Below are positions 19,076-27,142 of a DNA stretch of 64,000 bases, one piece after another. Source of the stretch: an uncultured Sinobacteraceae bacterium (GTDB taxonomy: Bacteria > Pseudomonadota > Gammaproteobacteria > Nevskiales > Nevskiaceae). Position 1 is the first letter of the stretch. The number at the start of each line of letters is the position of its first letter. A program made the position numbers and the translations under genes. The stretch spans positions 806,001 through 870,000 of the forward strand of contig CAIJRD010000012.1 of assembly GCA_903822975.1 (NCBI GenBank). Direction: 5' to 3'. Below the pieces are notes generated by a model. It was not told where the DNA came from. It did not search any database and saw only the letters and a program-made list of their open reading frames with translations.

Positions 19076-19372
19076 TTGAACGCATCCGCAAATTCGAACG
19101 ACGCGATCGAACGCAAGGTCAGCATCGTCAACCGACTTGGGCTGCACGCGCGCGCAGCGGCGAAGTTGGTCACGCTCGCGGCCAAGTACCAGGCCGACGT
19201 GCAGGTGCGCAAGGATGGCAAGACCGTCAGCGGCAAGAGCATCATGGGCGTGATGATGCTGGCCGCGGCTCAGGGCAGTTCGGTCACGCTGATCGCCAGC
19301 GGCAGCGATGCCGAACAGGCTCTCGATGCCCTCGCCGCGCTGATCGCGCGACGCTTCGACGAAGACGCGTGA
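19076..19372 (+). CDS. ptsH: Phosphocarrier protein HPr
   Basis: A 98-residue HPr. The EI-phosphorylated residue is His24 in NRLGLHARAAAK. The serine targeted by HPr kinase is Ser55 in SGKSIMGVMML. Having both sites next to an hprK gene supports dual regulation. The start is TTG, three bases after the preceding stop. The ~10-residue N-terminal extension (MNASANSNDA) is longer than in E. coli HPr/NPr. Confidence 0.95.
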   Translation: MNASANSNDAIERKVSIVNRLGLHARAAAKLVTLAAKYQADVQVRKDGKTVSGKSIMGVMMLAAAQGSSVTLIASGSDAEQALDALAALIARRFDEDA

Positions 19373-19499
19373 ATAGACCGCACTTCGAACTCGGCATGGC
19401 GGCGCGCGGCTTTGACCGCAGGACGTCGCAGTCGCATAGGCACTCGCGAGCGCGCGCGTCGAATTCGTCGCTGCACTGGGCTCTGAGGCGGTCACCGCG

Positions 19500-21251
19500 A
19501 TGAGTCTCTGGCTCAACGGCATCGGCGTTTCACGCGGGATCGCCATCGGCCGCGTGCAACGCTTGCACGGCGGCGACCTGGAAATTCCCGAATATCTGCT
19601 GCCGCCGGAGCAGGTCGAAGCCGAGGTCCTGCGTTTCCGCGATGCGCAGCAGCGCGCGAAGACGCAGTTGCAGCAGGTGCGCGCACAGATCCCGCTCGGT
19701 GCACCTGGCGAGATCGCCGCGTTCATCGATACACATCTGCTGATGCTCGACGATCGCTCGCTGACCGACGCCGTGGTCGGACTGATCCGCGCGCAGCGCT
19801 TCAACGCCGAGGCGGCGGTGAAGCGTCAGCGCGATACCCTGGTTGCGGTATTCGAGCAGATGGAAGATGCCTATCTGCGGTTGCGCAAGGACGATGTGCA
19901 GCACGTCTCCGCGCGCGTGCTGCGCATTCTGCTGAATCAGGAAAAAGCCGCGCCGCCGTCGCGCGGCGACAAGAGCGAAGCGGCCAGCGAGCCGATCGTC
20001 ATCGTCGCGGACGATGTCACGCCGGCCGACATCATTCTGCTCGGCCAGCAAGGCATCGCCGCGTTTGTCACCGAATACGGCGGGCCGCTGTCGCACACCG
20101 CGATTCTCGCGCGCAGCCTCGGCCTGACGGCGATCGTCGGACTGCACAACGCCCGGCGCCTGCTGCGCGACGGCGAATGGGTCATCGTCGACGGCGATCT
20201 GGGCCATGTGCTGGCCGACCCCGACGACGGGGCGCGCAGCTTTTTCAGCCGCAAGCGCGCACGCCAGCTGAGCGATCGCGCAGCGCTCGGCAGCCTGCGC
20301 GATCAGCCGGCGATTTCGCGCGACGGCATCAAGATTCGTCTGCTCGCCAACATCGAACTCAGCGACGACGCCGCGCACGCCGCCGAACTCGGCGCCGAAG
20401 GCGTGGGCCTGTATCGCACCGAATTCCTGTACATGAACCGACGCAGCCTGCCGACGGAAGACGAGCAGTACCAAGCGTACGCACGCGTGGTGGCTTCGGT
20501 GAAAGGGCCGATCACGATCCGCACACTCGACCTCGGCGCCGACAAGCAGGTCGACTCCGGCGCACGCTCGGGGCCGACGCCGAGTAATCCGGCGCTGGGC
20601 CTGCGCGCGATTCGCTTGTGTCTGAAAGAGCCGGAATTGTTCCGCACGCAGGCGCGCGCGCTCCTGCGGGCTTCAGCACACGGCAATCTGCACATCATGT
20701 TGCCGATGATTTCCAACACACAGGAATTCCGGCAGGCGCAGGCACTGATCGACTCGGCGCGCCTGGAGTTGGCGGCGGAAGGTCGGGCGATGGCCGCGCA
20801 CGTACCGGTGGGCGCGATGATCGAAGTGCCCGCTGCGGCATTGTCGGTGTCGCTGCTCGCGCGACACGCGGAATTCTTTTCGATCGGCACCAACGATCTG
20901 ATCCAGTACACGCTGGCGATCGACCGCGTCGACGACGAAGTGAACTACCTCTACGACCCGCTGCATCCGGCGGTGCTGCGGCTGATCCACATGACGATCG
21001 AAGGCGGCGAGCGTGCCGGTCGCGGTGTGGCGATGTGCGGCGAAATGGCCGGCGATCCGAGATACACGCGGCTGCTGCTGGCACTGGGACTGACCGATTT
21101 CTCGATGCACCCGGCCAGTATCCTGGAGATCAAACGCATCATCATCGAATCGGACGTAGGCCGCTTGCGTGCGCGTGCGCAGGCGATGCTGGATGCTTCC
21201 GATTCCTTGGAACTTCAGCAGCTGTTGAGCGAATTCGAGCCGCACAGCTGA
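19500..21251 (+). CDS. ptsI: PEP-protein phosphotransferase (Enzyme I)
   Basis: Enzyme I takes phosphate from PEP and passes it to HPr. The 583-residue length and lack of an N-terminal GAF domain mark it as classical EI rather than PtsP. The active-site His199 lies in GGPLSHTAILARSLG. PEP-binding signatures GVGLYRTEFLYM and FSIGTNDLIQYTLAIDR are intact, as is the catalytic Cys in VAMCGEMAGD. A 127-base gap separates it from ptsH. Confidence 0.97.
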   Translation: MSLWLNGIGVSRGIAIGRVQRLHGGDLEIPEYLLPPEQVEAEVLRFRDAQQRAKTQLQQVRAQIPLGAPGEIAAFIDTHLLMLDDRSLTDAVVGLIRAQRFNAEAAVKRQRDTLVAVFEQMEDAYLRLRKDDVQHVSARVLRILLNQEKAAPPSRGDKSEAASEPIVIVADDVTPADIILLGQQGIAAFVTEYGGPLSHTAILARSLGLTAIVGLHNARRLLRDGEWVIVDGDLGHVLADPDDGARSFFSRKRARQLSDRAALGSLRDQPAISRDGIKIRLLANIELSDDAAHAAELGAEGVGLYRTEFLYMNRRSLPTEDEQYQAYARVVASVKGPITIRTLDLGADKQVDSGARSGPTPSNPALGLRAIRLCLKEPELFRTQARALLRASAHGNLHIMLPMISNTQEFRQAQALIDSARLELAAEGRAMAAHVPVGAMIEVPAAALSVSLLARHAEFFSIGTNDLIQYTLAIDRVDDEVNYLYDPLHPAVLRLIHMTIEGGERAGRGVAMCGEMAGDPRYTRLLLALGLTDFSMHPASILEIKRIIIESDVGRLRARAQAMLDASDSLELQQLLSEFEPHS

Positions 21252-21326
21252 TCTCGAATCGAGTGCTGGTTCGCGAGCAACCGACTCAGCGCTCGCCGCG
21301 CAATCAATCCACGTGGGACGCGACGA

Positions 21327-22091
21327 TCATTGCTCCGCCGCGTCCAGTCGTTTCTGTCGCTGATTCGCCAGGATCATGCAGCCGAGCAGCAGCGCGGCCA
21401 ACACTGCCGACGATCCGACGGTGCCGAAATTGAGACCGCCTTTTTCAACCGGCTTGGTCAGCAGATCGCCGAAAGTCGCGCCGAATGGACGCGTCAATAC
21501 GAACGCGATCCAGAACAGCAGCACGCGGTTGATCTGCGTGAAGAAGTACAGCAGCGCCACCAGCAGGATCGTACTGCCGATCACGGCGGCACCGCCGAAG
21601 AACCCAAGTCCGGAATCATCCGCCAGAAAGTCACCCAAGGCAGTGCCGAGCGTGTTGGAAAACAGGATCGCGATCCAGTAGAACAGCTCGGCGCGGCGTG
21701 TCTGGATGTTCGCAACCGAAAGGTTCTTCTCGGTCAAGCGCCAGGTCGTCAGCACCAGCAGCAATCCACCCAGGAGTAGTGCGCTACCTTTTGCGTAGCC
21801 GAGCGCGAGTGTGCGGTCCATGAAGTCGGACATGGTCGTGCCGGCGGTGCTGGTCGTCAGAATCACCGACCAGTACAGCAAGGGATGAAACCGCTGCGCA
21901 CGCAGCTGTGCCAGCAACGAGATCAGGAACAGTCCGAGCAAGATCATCGAGCTGATCGCATAGCCGACTTTCAAGGTCATCGACAACAGGTCGCCCGCCG
22001 TCTCGCCCAACGTGGTCGCGCAGATCTTCATGATCCAGAACGACAGCGTGACAACGGCGACTCTGTTGGTCAGTTGCTGCATGCCAGACAC
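21327..22091 (-). CDS. Four-repeat integral membrane protein (COG4705-like)
   Basis: A 254-residue hydrophobic protein with about eight transmembrane helices. It has four internal repeats centred on TTLGETAGDL (26-35), TSTAGTTMSDF (80-90), NTLGTALGDF (146-155) and TRPFGATFGDL (200-210). Each ends in an aspartate within the membrane region (D34, D89, D154, D209), and each is followed by a glycine-rich or aromatic turn. The pattern matches uncharacterised membrane proteins grouped as COG4705. The four-fold buried Asp suggests a transporter, possibly for a cation; this is inference. It converges with ptsI. Confidence 0.75.
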   Translation of the reverse strand: MSGMQQLTNRVAVVTLSFWIMKICATTLGETAGDLLSMTLKVGYAISSMILLGLFLISLLAQLRAQRFHPLLYWSVILTTSTAGTTMSDFMDRTLALGYAKGSALLLGGLLLVLTTWRLTEKNLSVANIQTRRAELFYWIAILFSNTLGTALGDFLADDSGLGFFGGAAVIGSTILLVALLYFFTQINRVLLFWIAFVLTRPFGATFGDLLTKPVEKGGLNFGTVGSSAVLAALLLGCMILANQRQKRLDAAEQ

Positions 22092-22255
22092 GCTTTTAAC
22101 CTCGATTGATGGGACGACAGCGGCGCGGCTGCGCCACTCGTTCGCATTGTCATCGCACGCGGTATCAATTGCCGGACTTTTAAGCCGCGCTTAAGACGAA
22201 CGCCGTGTGATTCCGCGCGGCAGCCGGCGCTTCACCTCATCGATCGGCAGCGCAA

Positions 22256-22945
22256 TCAGATCCGGTAAGCCCAGAACTTCATCACACCCGAGACCGCCGC
22301 CATCAATCGCTTCAATGGCGGCGGCAGCGCGCGTGCACCGGCGGCGGCGGCTTCATCACCGTGCCGGGCTTCGTCGGCCTTCATCGCAGTGACGATCGCG
22401 CGGCTGCGCGCATCGTCCTTGGGCAATTCGCCGAGGTGTTGATCGAGGTGCTCGACCACCTGGCGTTCGGTTTCTTCGACAAAGCCTAGATTCCAGCGAT
22501 CGCCGGCGATGCCGGCCACCGCGCCGATCGCGAACGAACCGGCGTACCACAACGGACTCAGGCGACTCGGCTGCTCGCGCAGCTCGCTCAGGCGCAGCTC
22601 GCACCATTGCAGATGCTGACGTTCCTCCGCCGCCGCACGCAGCAGGTGCTCGCGGACGCCGATATCGCGCGCCACCAGCGCCTGGCCGCGATACAACGCC
22701 TGGGCCGAGACTTCGCCGGCATGGTTGACGCGCATCAGTCCAGCGGCGCGGCGGCGCGCAGAATCGGTCAATGCGCCTTTGGGCAATTCCGCCGCCGGAT
22801 AATTTTCGGCGGGCGCACTGCGTGTTTCCGAAAAACGAACCATGCCGCCTTGCAGGCGCATCAACGCGCGGTCCAGCGCGGAATAATCACGGCCCCCAGG
22901 GGCGGCGCCACTGCCGGCGGCCGGCAGGATCTTGGGTTGCGGCAT
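22256..22945 (-). CDS. coq7: 2-polyprenyl-3-methyl-6-methoxy-1,4-benzoquinone monooxygenase
   Basis: Di-iron hydroxylase for a late step of ubiquinone synthesis. The 229-residue protein has the ferritin-like iron ligands: Glu78 in RVNHAGEVSAQ, the E-x-x-H of AEERQHLQW (E108, H111), a mid-helix ETERQVVEHLDQHL, and the final DEARHGDEA. An N-terminal ~55-residue part precedes the four-helix core. Presence of Coq7 indicates aerobic ubiquinone production. It is divergent from the peptidase gene. Confidence 0.96.
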   Translation of the reverse strand: MPQPKILPAAGSGAAPGGRDYSALDRALMRLQGGMVRFSETRSAPAENYPAAELPKGALTDSARRRAAGLMRVNHAGEVSAQALYRGQALVARDIGVREHLLRAAAEERQHLQWCELRLSELREQPSRLSPLWYAGSFAIGAVAGIAGDRWNLGFVEETERQVVEHLDQHLGELPKDDARSRAIVTAMKADEARHGDEAAAAGARALPPPLKRLMAAVSGVMKFWAYRI

Positions 22946-23038
22946 TGTGGAGCTCCGGGGTTTTTCCTATTCTGCGAAGTATGCGGCGACGCCGCAAAAA
23001 TCTCTCGTTGCATGGATGAATCCTCGAGGCCCTACCCG

Positions 23039-24736
23039 ATGAAGTTACTGACGTTCGCCGCGGCCGGCATGGCCGCCGCGACGCTGTCCCTGTGCGCCCT
23101 GGCGCAAACCCCAGCCACCGCCACCGAACCCGCGCTGCCACCCGACATCGCCACCGCGGCTCAGAGCATCGAAGCCACCCGGATTGCAGCCCATGTGAAG
23201 TTCCTCGCCGACGATCTGCTCGAAGGCCGTGGAACCGGCACCCGCGGCGGCGACATCGCGGCGCAATACATCGCCACCCAGTTCGCGCTGGCCGGGCTGA
23301 AGCCCGCTGGCGACAACGGCGGCTATCTGCAGAAAGTCCGGTTCATCGGCACCCACACCGAGCCCGACAGCAAGTTCGCGCTGCTGCCGCCGAGTGGCCA
23401 GCCGATTCCGCTGCGGCTCGCCGACGACATCGTCTCCGGCAACGAGACCGGTGCAGACACGGCCGACATCGAAGCGCCGATCGTCTTCGTCGGCCATGGC
23501 ATCGTCGCGCCGGAGTACCAGTGGGACGACTACAAGGGCGTGGACGTCAAGGGCAAGGTGGTGCTGATCGTCGTCAACGAGCCGGCATCGGACGACCCGA
23601 AGTTCTTCACCGGTGCGGCGATGACGTATTACGGCCGCTGGACCTACAAATTCGAGGAAGCCGCACGCCAGGGCGCGGTCGGCGCGCTGATCATCCACAA
23701 GACCGAACTGGCGAGCTACCCCTGGGACGTCGTGCGCAGCTCCTGGAGCGGCGAAGAGGTGTATCTCGCCGACGACAAGCGGCCGAAGCTGCAGGCCGCG
23801 TCGTGGATTCAGCTCGAGGTTGCACGCCTGCTGCTGGCGGCGTCGGGCAAGAATCTCGACGAGCTTTTGAAGTTGGTCGATACGCGCGACTTCAAGGCGT
23901 TCGAGCTGCCGGTCAAGTTCAAGGCACACATCGCTTCGAGCGTGCGCCACTTCGAATCCAGCAACGTCGTTGCGATGCTGCCCGGCAGCGACAAGAACAC
24001 CGCCAACAAGCAGGCCGTGTTCTACACCGCGCATTACGATCATCTCGGCATCGCGCCGGACGATGGCAGCGGCAATGCGACGGATCGGATCTACAACGGC
24101 GCGGTCGACAACGGCACCGGTTGCGGCATTCTGCTGGAGCTTGCGCGAGCCTGGGCCGAGAGCAAGCAGGCGCCGCCGCATCCGATCTACTTCGCCTCGG
24201 TCACCGCCGAAGAAAAAGGACTCCTCGGTTCGAAGTATCTCGGCGAACATCTGCCGATTCCGGCCAACGCCGTTGCGCTGGATCTGAACTACGACGCGGT
24301 GCCGCCCATCGGCGAACCCGAATCGATCGAAGTCAGCGGCGCCGAACGCACCAGTTTCTATCCCATCGTCGAGCGGATCGCGCACAGCATGAATCTGGCG
24401 ATCGAACCGGATGCAACGCCCAGTGCCGGTCACTACTACCGCTCGGATCATTTCAGCTTCGCGCGTGTCGGCGTGCCGGCGTTTTCGATCAATACCGGTC
24501 TCAAATTCGTCGGGCATCCCGCTGAATGGGGTGCGGCTCAGCAGAAGGACTACACCACCAACCGTTATCACCGTCCAAGCGACGAGTGGAAGCCGGATCA
24601 GAATTACAGCAGCAACGCCAAGCTGGCGCGGCTCGGTCTGATTCTCGGCTGGTATGCGTCGAGCGGTGACAATGTCGGCTGGCAGCCGGGCGATGAGTTC
24701 GCGCCGATCCGTGCGCGCAGCGACAAGACCCCTTAA
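23039..24736 (+). CDS. Secreted M28-family aminopeptidase with PA domain
   Basis: A 565-residue exported metallopeptidase. A signal peptide (AAAGMAAATLSLCALAQ) is followed by a PA insert (IVFVGHGIVAPEYQWDDYKG) and the M28 catalytic domain. Zinc and catalytic residues are visible in YTAHYDHLGIAPDDG (His), GAVDNGTGC (Asp), TAEEKGLLGSKYL (Glu-Glu), LDLNYDAV (Asp) and YRSDHFSFARVGVP (His). Such enzymes remove N-terminal residues from peptides in the periplasm or outside. An open frame upstream to 22607 overlaps coq7 on the other strand and was excluded. The gene begins a same-strand run with the next four. Confidence 0.92.
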   Translation: MKLLTFAAAGMAAATLSLCALAQTPATATEPALPPDIATAAQSIEATRIAAHVKFLADDLLEGRGTGTRGGDIAAQYIATQFALAGLKPAGDNGGYLQKVRFIGTHTEPDSKFALLPPSGQPIPLRLADDIVSGNETGADTADIEAPIVFVGHGIVAPEYQWDDYKGVDVKGKVVLIVVNEPASDDPKFFTGAAMTYYGRWTYKFEEAARQGAVGALIIHKTELASYPWDVVRSSWSGEEVYLADDKRPKLQAASWIQLEVARLLLAASGKNLDELLKLVDTRDFKAFELPVKFKAHIASSVRHFESSNVVAMLPGSDKNTANKQAVFYTAHYDHLGIAPDDGSGNATDRIYNGAVDNGTGCGILLELARAWAESKQAPPHPIYFASVTAEEKGLLGSKYLGEHLPIPANAVALDLNYDAVPPIGEPESIEVSGAERTSFYPIVERIAHSMNLAIEPDATPSAGHYYRSDHFSFARVGVPAFSINTGLKFVGHPAEWGAAQQKDYTTNRYHRPSDEWKPDQNYSSNAKLARLGLILGWYASSGDNVGWQPGDEFAPIRARSDKTP

Positions 24737-24787
24737 GGTGACGCACGCTCCCATCACCGCCGTAGCTACCACTTTCGATCGCTCCTG

Positions 24788-27088
24788 ATGTTCTGGCCGC
24801 TGTTCTTCCTGACTGCGCTGATCGGCCTTGCGGCCCTGCGTGCGAACCTGCGCACGGCCAGCATCGTGCTGGTCGCCAGCGTGCTGTTCTATGGCGCCTT
24901 CGGCGGTTCGTGGATGTTGTTCGTGGTGATGGCGCTGGCATGCGCGGTGGTGCTGGTCCCGCTGAACGTGCCGGCGCTGCGCCAGGAGTGGCTGTCGCGA
25001 CCGGCATTTTTTGGCTTCCGCCGCATGCTGCAGACGCTGAACGCCGAAACGCTCGCCGCGCTCGATGCCGGCCGCAGTGGGTGGGACGGCGGCCTGCTCG
25101 AAGGCCAGTTTGACTGGACGCTGTTCGAAGCACTGCCGCTCGCGCAACCGGTGCCCGCCGAACTGCCGCGCATCGCACGGTTGCTGGGCGAATTCCGCGA
25201 AGTCTGCGACAACCACGCGGAGCCCAAGATTCGTCAAGAGTGGCTGCGACTGCAGCGCATCTGCGGCCTTGGCATCGCCGACAGCGACGGCGGCCTCGGG
25301 CTGTCGCCATCGGGGCAGTCCGCCTTGATCAGCGGCCTCGCCGCAATCGATCCCGAATCGACCGCCACGCTCGGTGCGGCCGGCCGGCTGATCTGGATCG
25401 AACTTCTGCAGCGACGTGGCAGCCATGCGCAGCAGCAACGCCTGCTGCCCGAGCTTGCCTCCGGTATCGCGCGCATCGATCGCGTCTGCGAAGCCCCCGC
25501 GGGCAGCGCGCTGGCAGTGCTGACCACGGTCGACGGCCACTCCGCAATCGGCCTGCGCTTGCGCCTGAATGCGCCGTCGTCGCAGGTCGGCGACGGAACC
25601 CTGCTGGCGTTCACCATCCAGGTGCAGGATCCGCAAGGCCTGCTCGACCCGGCAGCGCGTGGCGGCCTCAGTTGCCTGATCATTCCGCGACAGACGCTGG
25701 GCCTGCGCGCACAGGCAACGCTCGAAGGCGAAGCGCTGGTGATCGCCGAAGACGCCGTGATCGGTGGCACTGCACGCATCGGTCGCGGTGCGGTCGATCT
25801 GCAGGCCGCCGCAGCGGTTGCCGGCGCGCTCGCACCGCCGGCAATCCACGCCGGCATCGCCACGACGATTGCATTGGCCGCTGGCGCCTACGCAAGAACG
25901 CATGCGCCGTTCAGCGAGGCGGTCGGCGAACGCGCAACCGCGCAGGAGGCGCTGGCCCTGATTGGCGCGAGCGCCTATGCCGCCCAGGCGCTCGCAGCGA
26001 CCGCGGCGCAGACCTTGGATCAAGGCGCGCCGCCCCTGTCGCCGGCAGCATTCGCACGCAGCTTTGCCGTCGAACAAGGTCGCCGCATCGCGGCCGCGGC
26101 CGCCGATCTCGGCCTGACCGACAGCTCACTGCGCGGTCTGCTCGATCTGGCGCCCGCGCACAGCGGCTGCGCGATGCCGGCGCGGCTGGCGCGGCCGATC
26201 GACCACACCGCTTGCGTGCTCTCCGGCCACCGCGCGTTCATGGCCGCGCTGGCGGCGGCGCGCGAGAAAAATCCGGCACGCGGACTGCAAGCCTTCGATC
26301 AGGCGTTCTGGGGGCATTTCGGCCATCTGCTGAACAGCGCATCGCGCGCACTGGTGATGGCGCTGTCGGCGGGCCTGCTGAGCGCGGTGCGGATGCGTTC
26401 GCCACTCGCGCGTCGGATCGGCCAACGCATCAACCGCTACAGCGCCGCGCTGGCGTTCGCCACCGATGTCGCGCTGAGCCGCCTCGGTGCGGACCTGTCG
26501 TCGTCGCGCAGCTTTACCGCCGCACGCAGCGCGCACGAAGCCGCACGCATGACGCTGACCACCTGGCTCGGCGACGCGCTCGCACACCTGTGGCTGGCAA
26601 CCTGTGCGCTGAAGCGCTTCGACGACGCCGGTGCACCGGCAGCCGATCGTGCAGTGCTGGAGTGGGTCTGCGCCGACGCGCTGCGCGGCGTCGAAGAAGC
26701 GCTCGACCGCGTGATCCGGCATCTCTCCTCGCCGCTGCTGTCGCTGGCCACGCGCCTGATCGTGTTCCCGTTGGGACGCGGCGCCTGGGCGCCGAGCGAC
26801 GCCGCCAATCGCCAGGTCGCGCAGCGCCAACTGGACACCCAGCGCTTGCGCGCCTCCCTGCAGCCCGCGCCGCCACGGCTAGGGCTTCTGGCCAACGCGC
26901 TGTTCGCCACGCTCGATGGCGAAGCACTCGAAGCACGTGCCGCACTGGCCGCTGCAAACGGTCGCGTCGCGCGTATCGAGCAGGCGCTTGCAACCGGCCT
27001 GATCGATGCCGCGCAAGCGCAGCAACTGCTCGACTGGCTTTATGCGGTGCGCACGCTCGAGCGCGTGCCGCCATCAACCGCCGTCTGA
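24788..27088 (+). CDS. FadE-like acyl-CoA dehydrogenase homologue, degenerate core
   Basis: A 766-residue FadE-family protein. Two N-terminal hydrophobic helices (residues 1-56) are followed by the family-typical RPAFFGFRRMLQTLNAETLAALDAG, and the C-terminal DUF1974-type domain is well kept (AFDQAFWGHFGHLLNSASRAL, RYSAALAFATDVALSRLGADL, RLIVFPLGRGAWAPSD). The middle acyl-CoA dehydrogenase part is eroded. E. coli FadE has LTSPEAGSDAG, here VCEAPAGSALAV. E. coli has NKRYITLAP, here NAPSSQVGDG. The TVEGANILTR segment with the likely catalytic glutamate is replaced by ARPIDHTACVLSG. The frame is intact with no stop, so it looks like a functional pseudoenzyme or a repurposed protein, not a decaying gene. 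A divergent active enzyme cannot be excluded. Confidence 0.8.
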   Translation: MFWPLFFLTALIGLAALRANLRTASIVLVASVLFYGAFGGSWMLFVVMALACAVVLVPLNVPALRQEWLSRPAFFGFRRMLQTLNAETLAALDAGRSGWDGGLLEGQFDWTLFEALPLAQPVPAELPRIARLLGEFREVCDNHAEPKIRQEWLRLQRICGLGIADSDGGLGLSPSGQSALISGLAAIDPESTATLGAAGRLIWIELLQRRGSHAQQQRLLPELASGIARIDRVCEAPAGSALAVLTTVDGHSAIGLRLRLNAPSSQVGDGTLLAFTIQVQDPQGLLDPAARGGLSCLIIPRQTLGLRAQATLEGEALVIAEDAVIGGTARIGRGAVDLQAAAAVAGALAPPAIHAGIATTIALAAGAYARTHAPFSEAVGERATAQEALALIGASAYAAQALAATAAQTLDQGAPPLSPAAFARSFAVEQGRRIAAAAADLGLTDSSLRGLLDLAPAHSGCAMPARLARPIDHTACVLSGHRAFMAALAAAREKNPARGLQAFDQAFWGHFGHLLNSASRALVMALSAGLLSAVRMRSPLARRIGQRINRYSAALAFATDVALSRLGADLSSSRSFTAARSAHEAARMTLTTWLGDALAHLWLATCALKRFDDAGAPAADRAVLEWVCADALRGVEEALDRVIRHLSSPLLSLATRLIVFPLGRGAWAPSDAANRQVAQRQLDTQRLRASLQPAPPRLGLLANALFATLDGEALEARAALAAANGRVARIEQALATGLIDAAQAQQLLDWLYAVRTLERVPPSTAV

Positions 27089-27142
27089 CGCGGCACCTGC
27101 GCGCCGCAATGCCCGCCAGCCTCGCCGCGATTCATTTCACTC

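Noticed and set aside
19036..19503. A 155-codon frame overlapping ptsH
   Set aside because: It is out of frame with HPr, which has intact His and Ser sites; the product is Arg-rich and unrelated to any family.
23045..26077. A ~1010-codon open frame on the minus strand
   Set aside because: It is exactly antisense to the M28 peptidase and FadE-like genes, has Arg/Gln/His-rich composition with no domain, and arises from high GC at third codon positions of the real genes.
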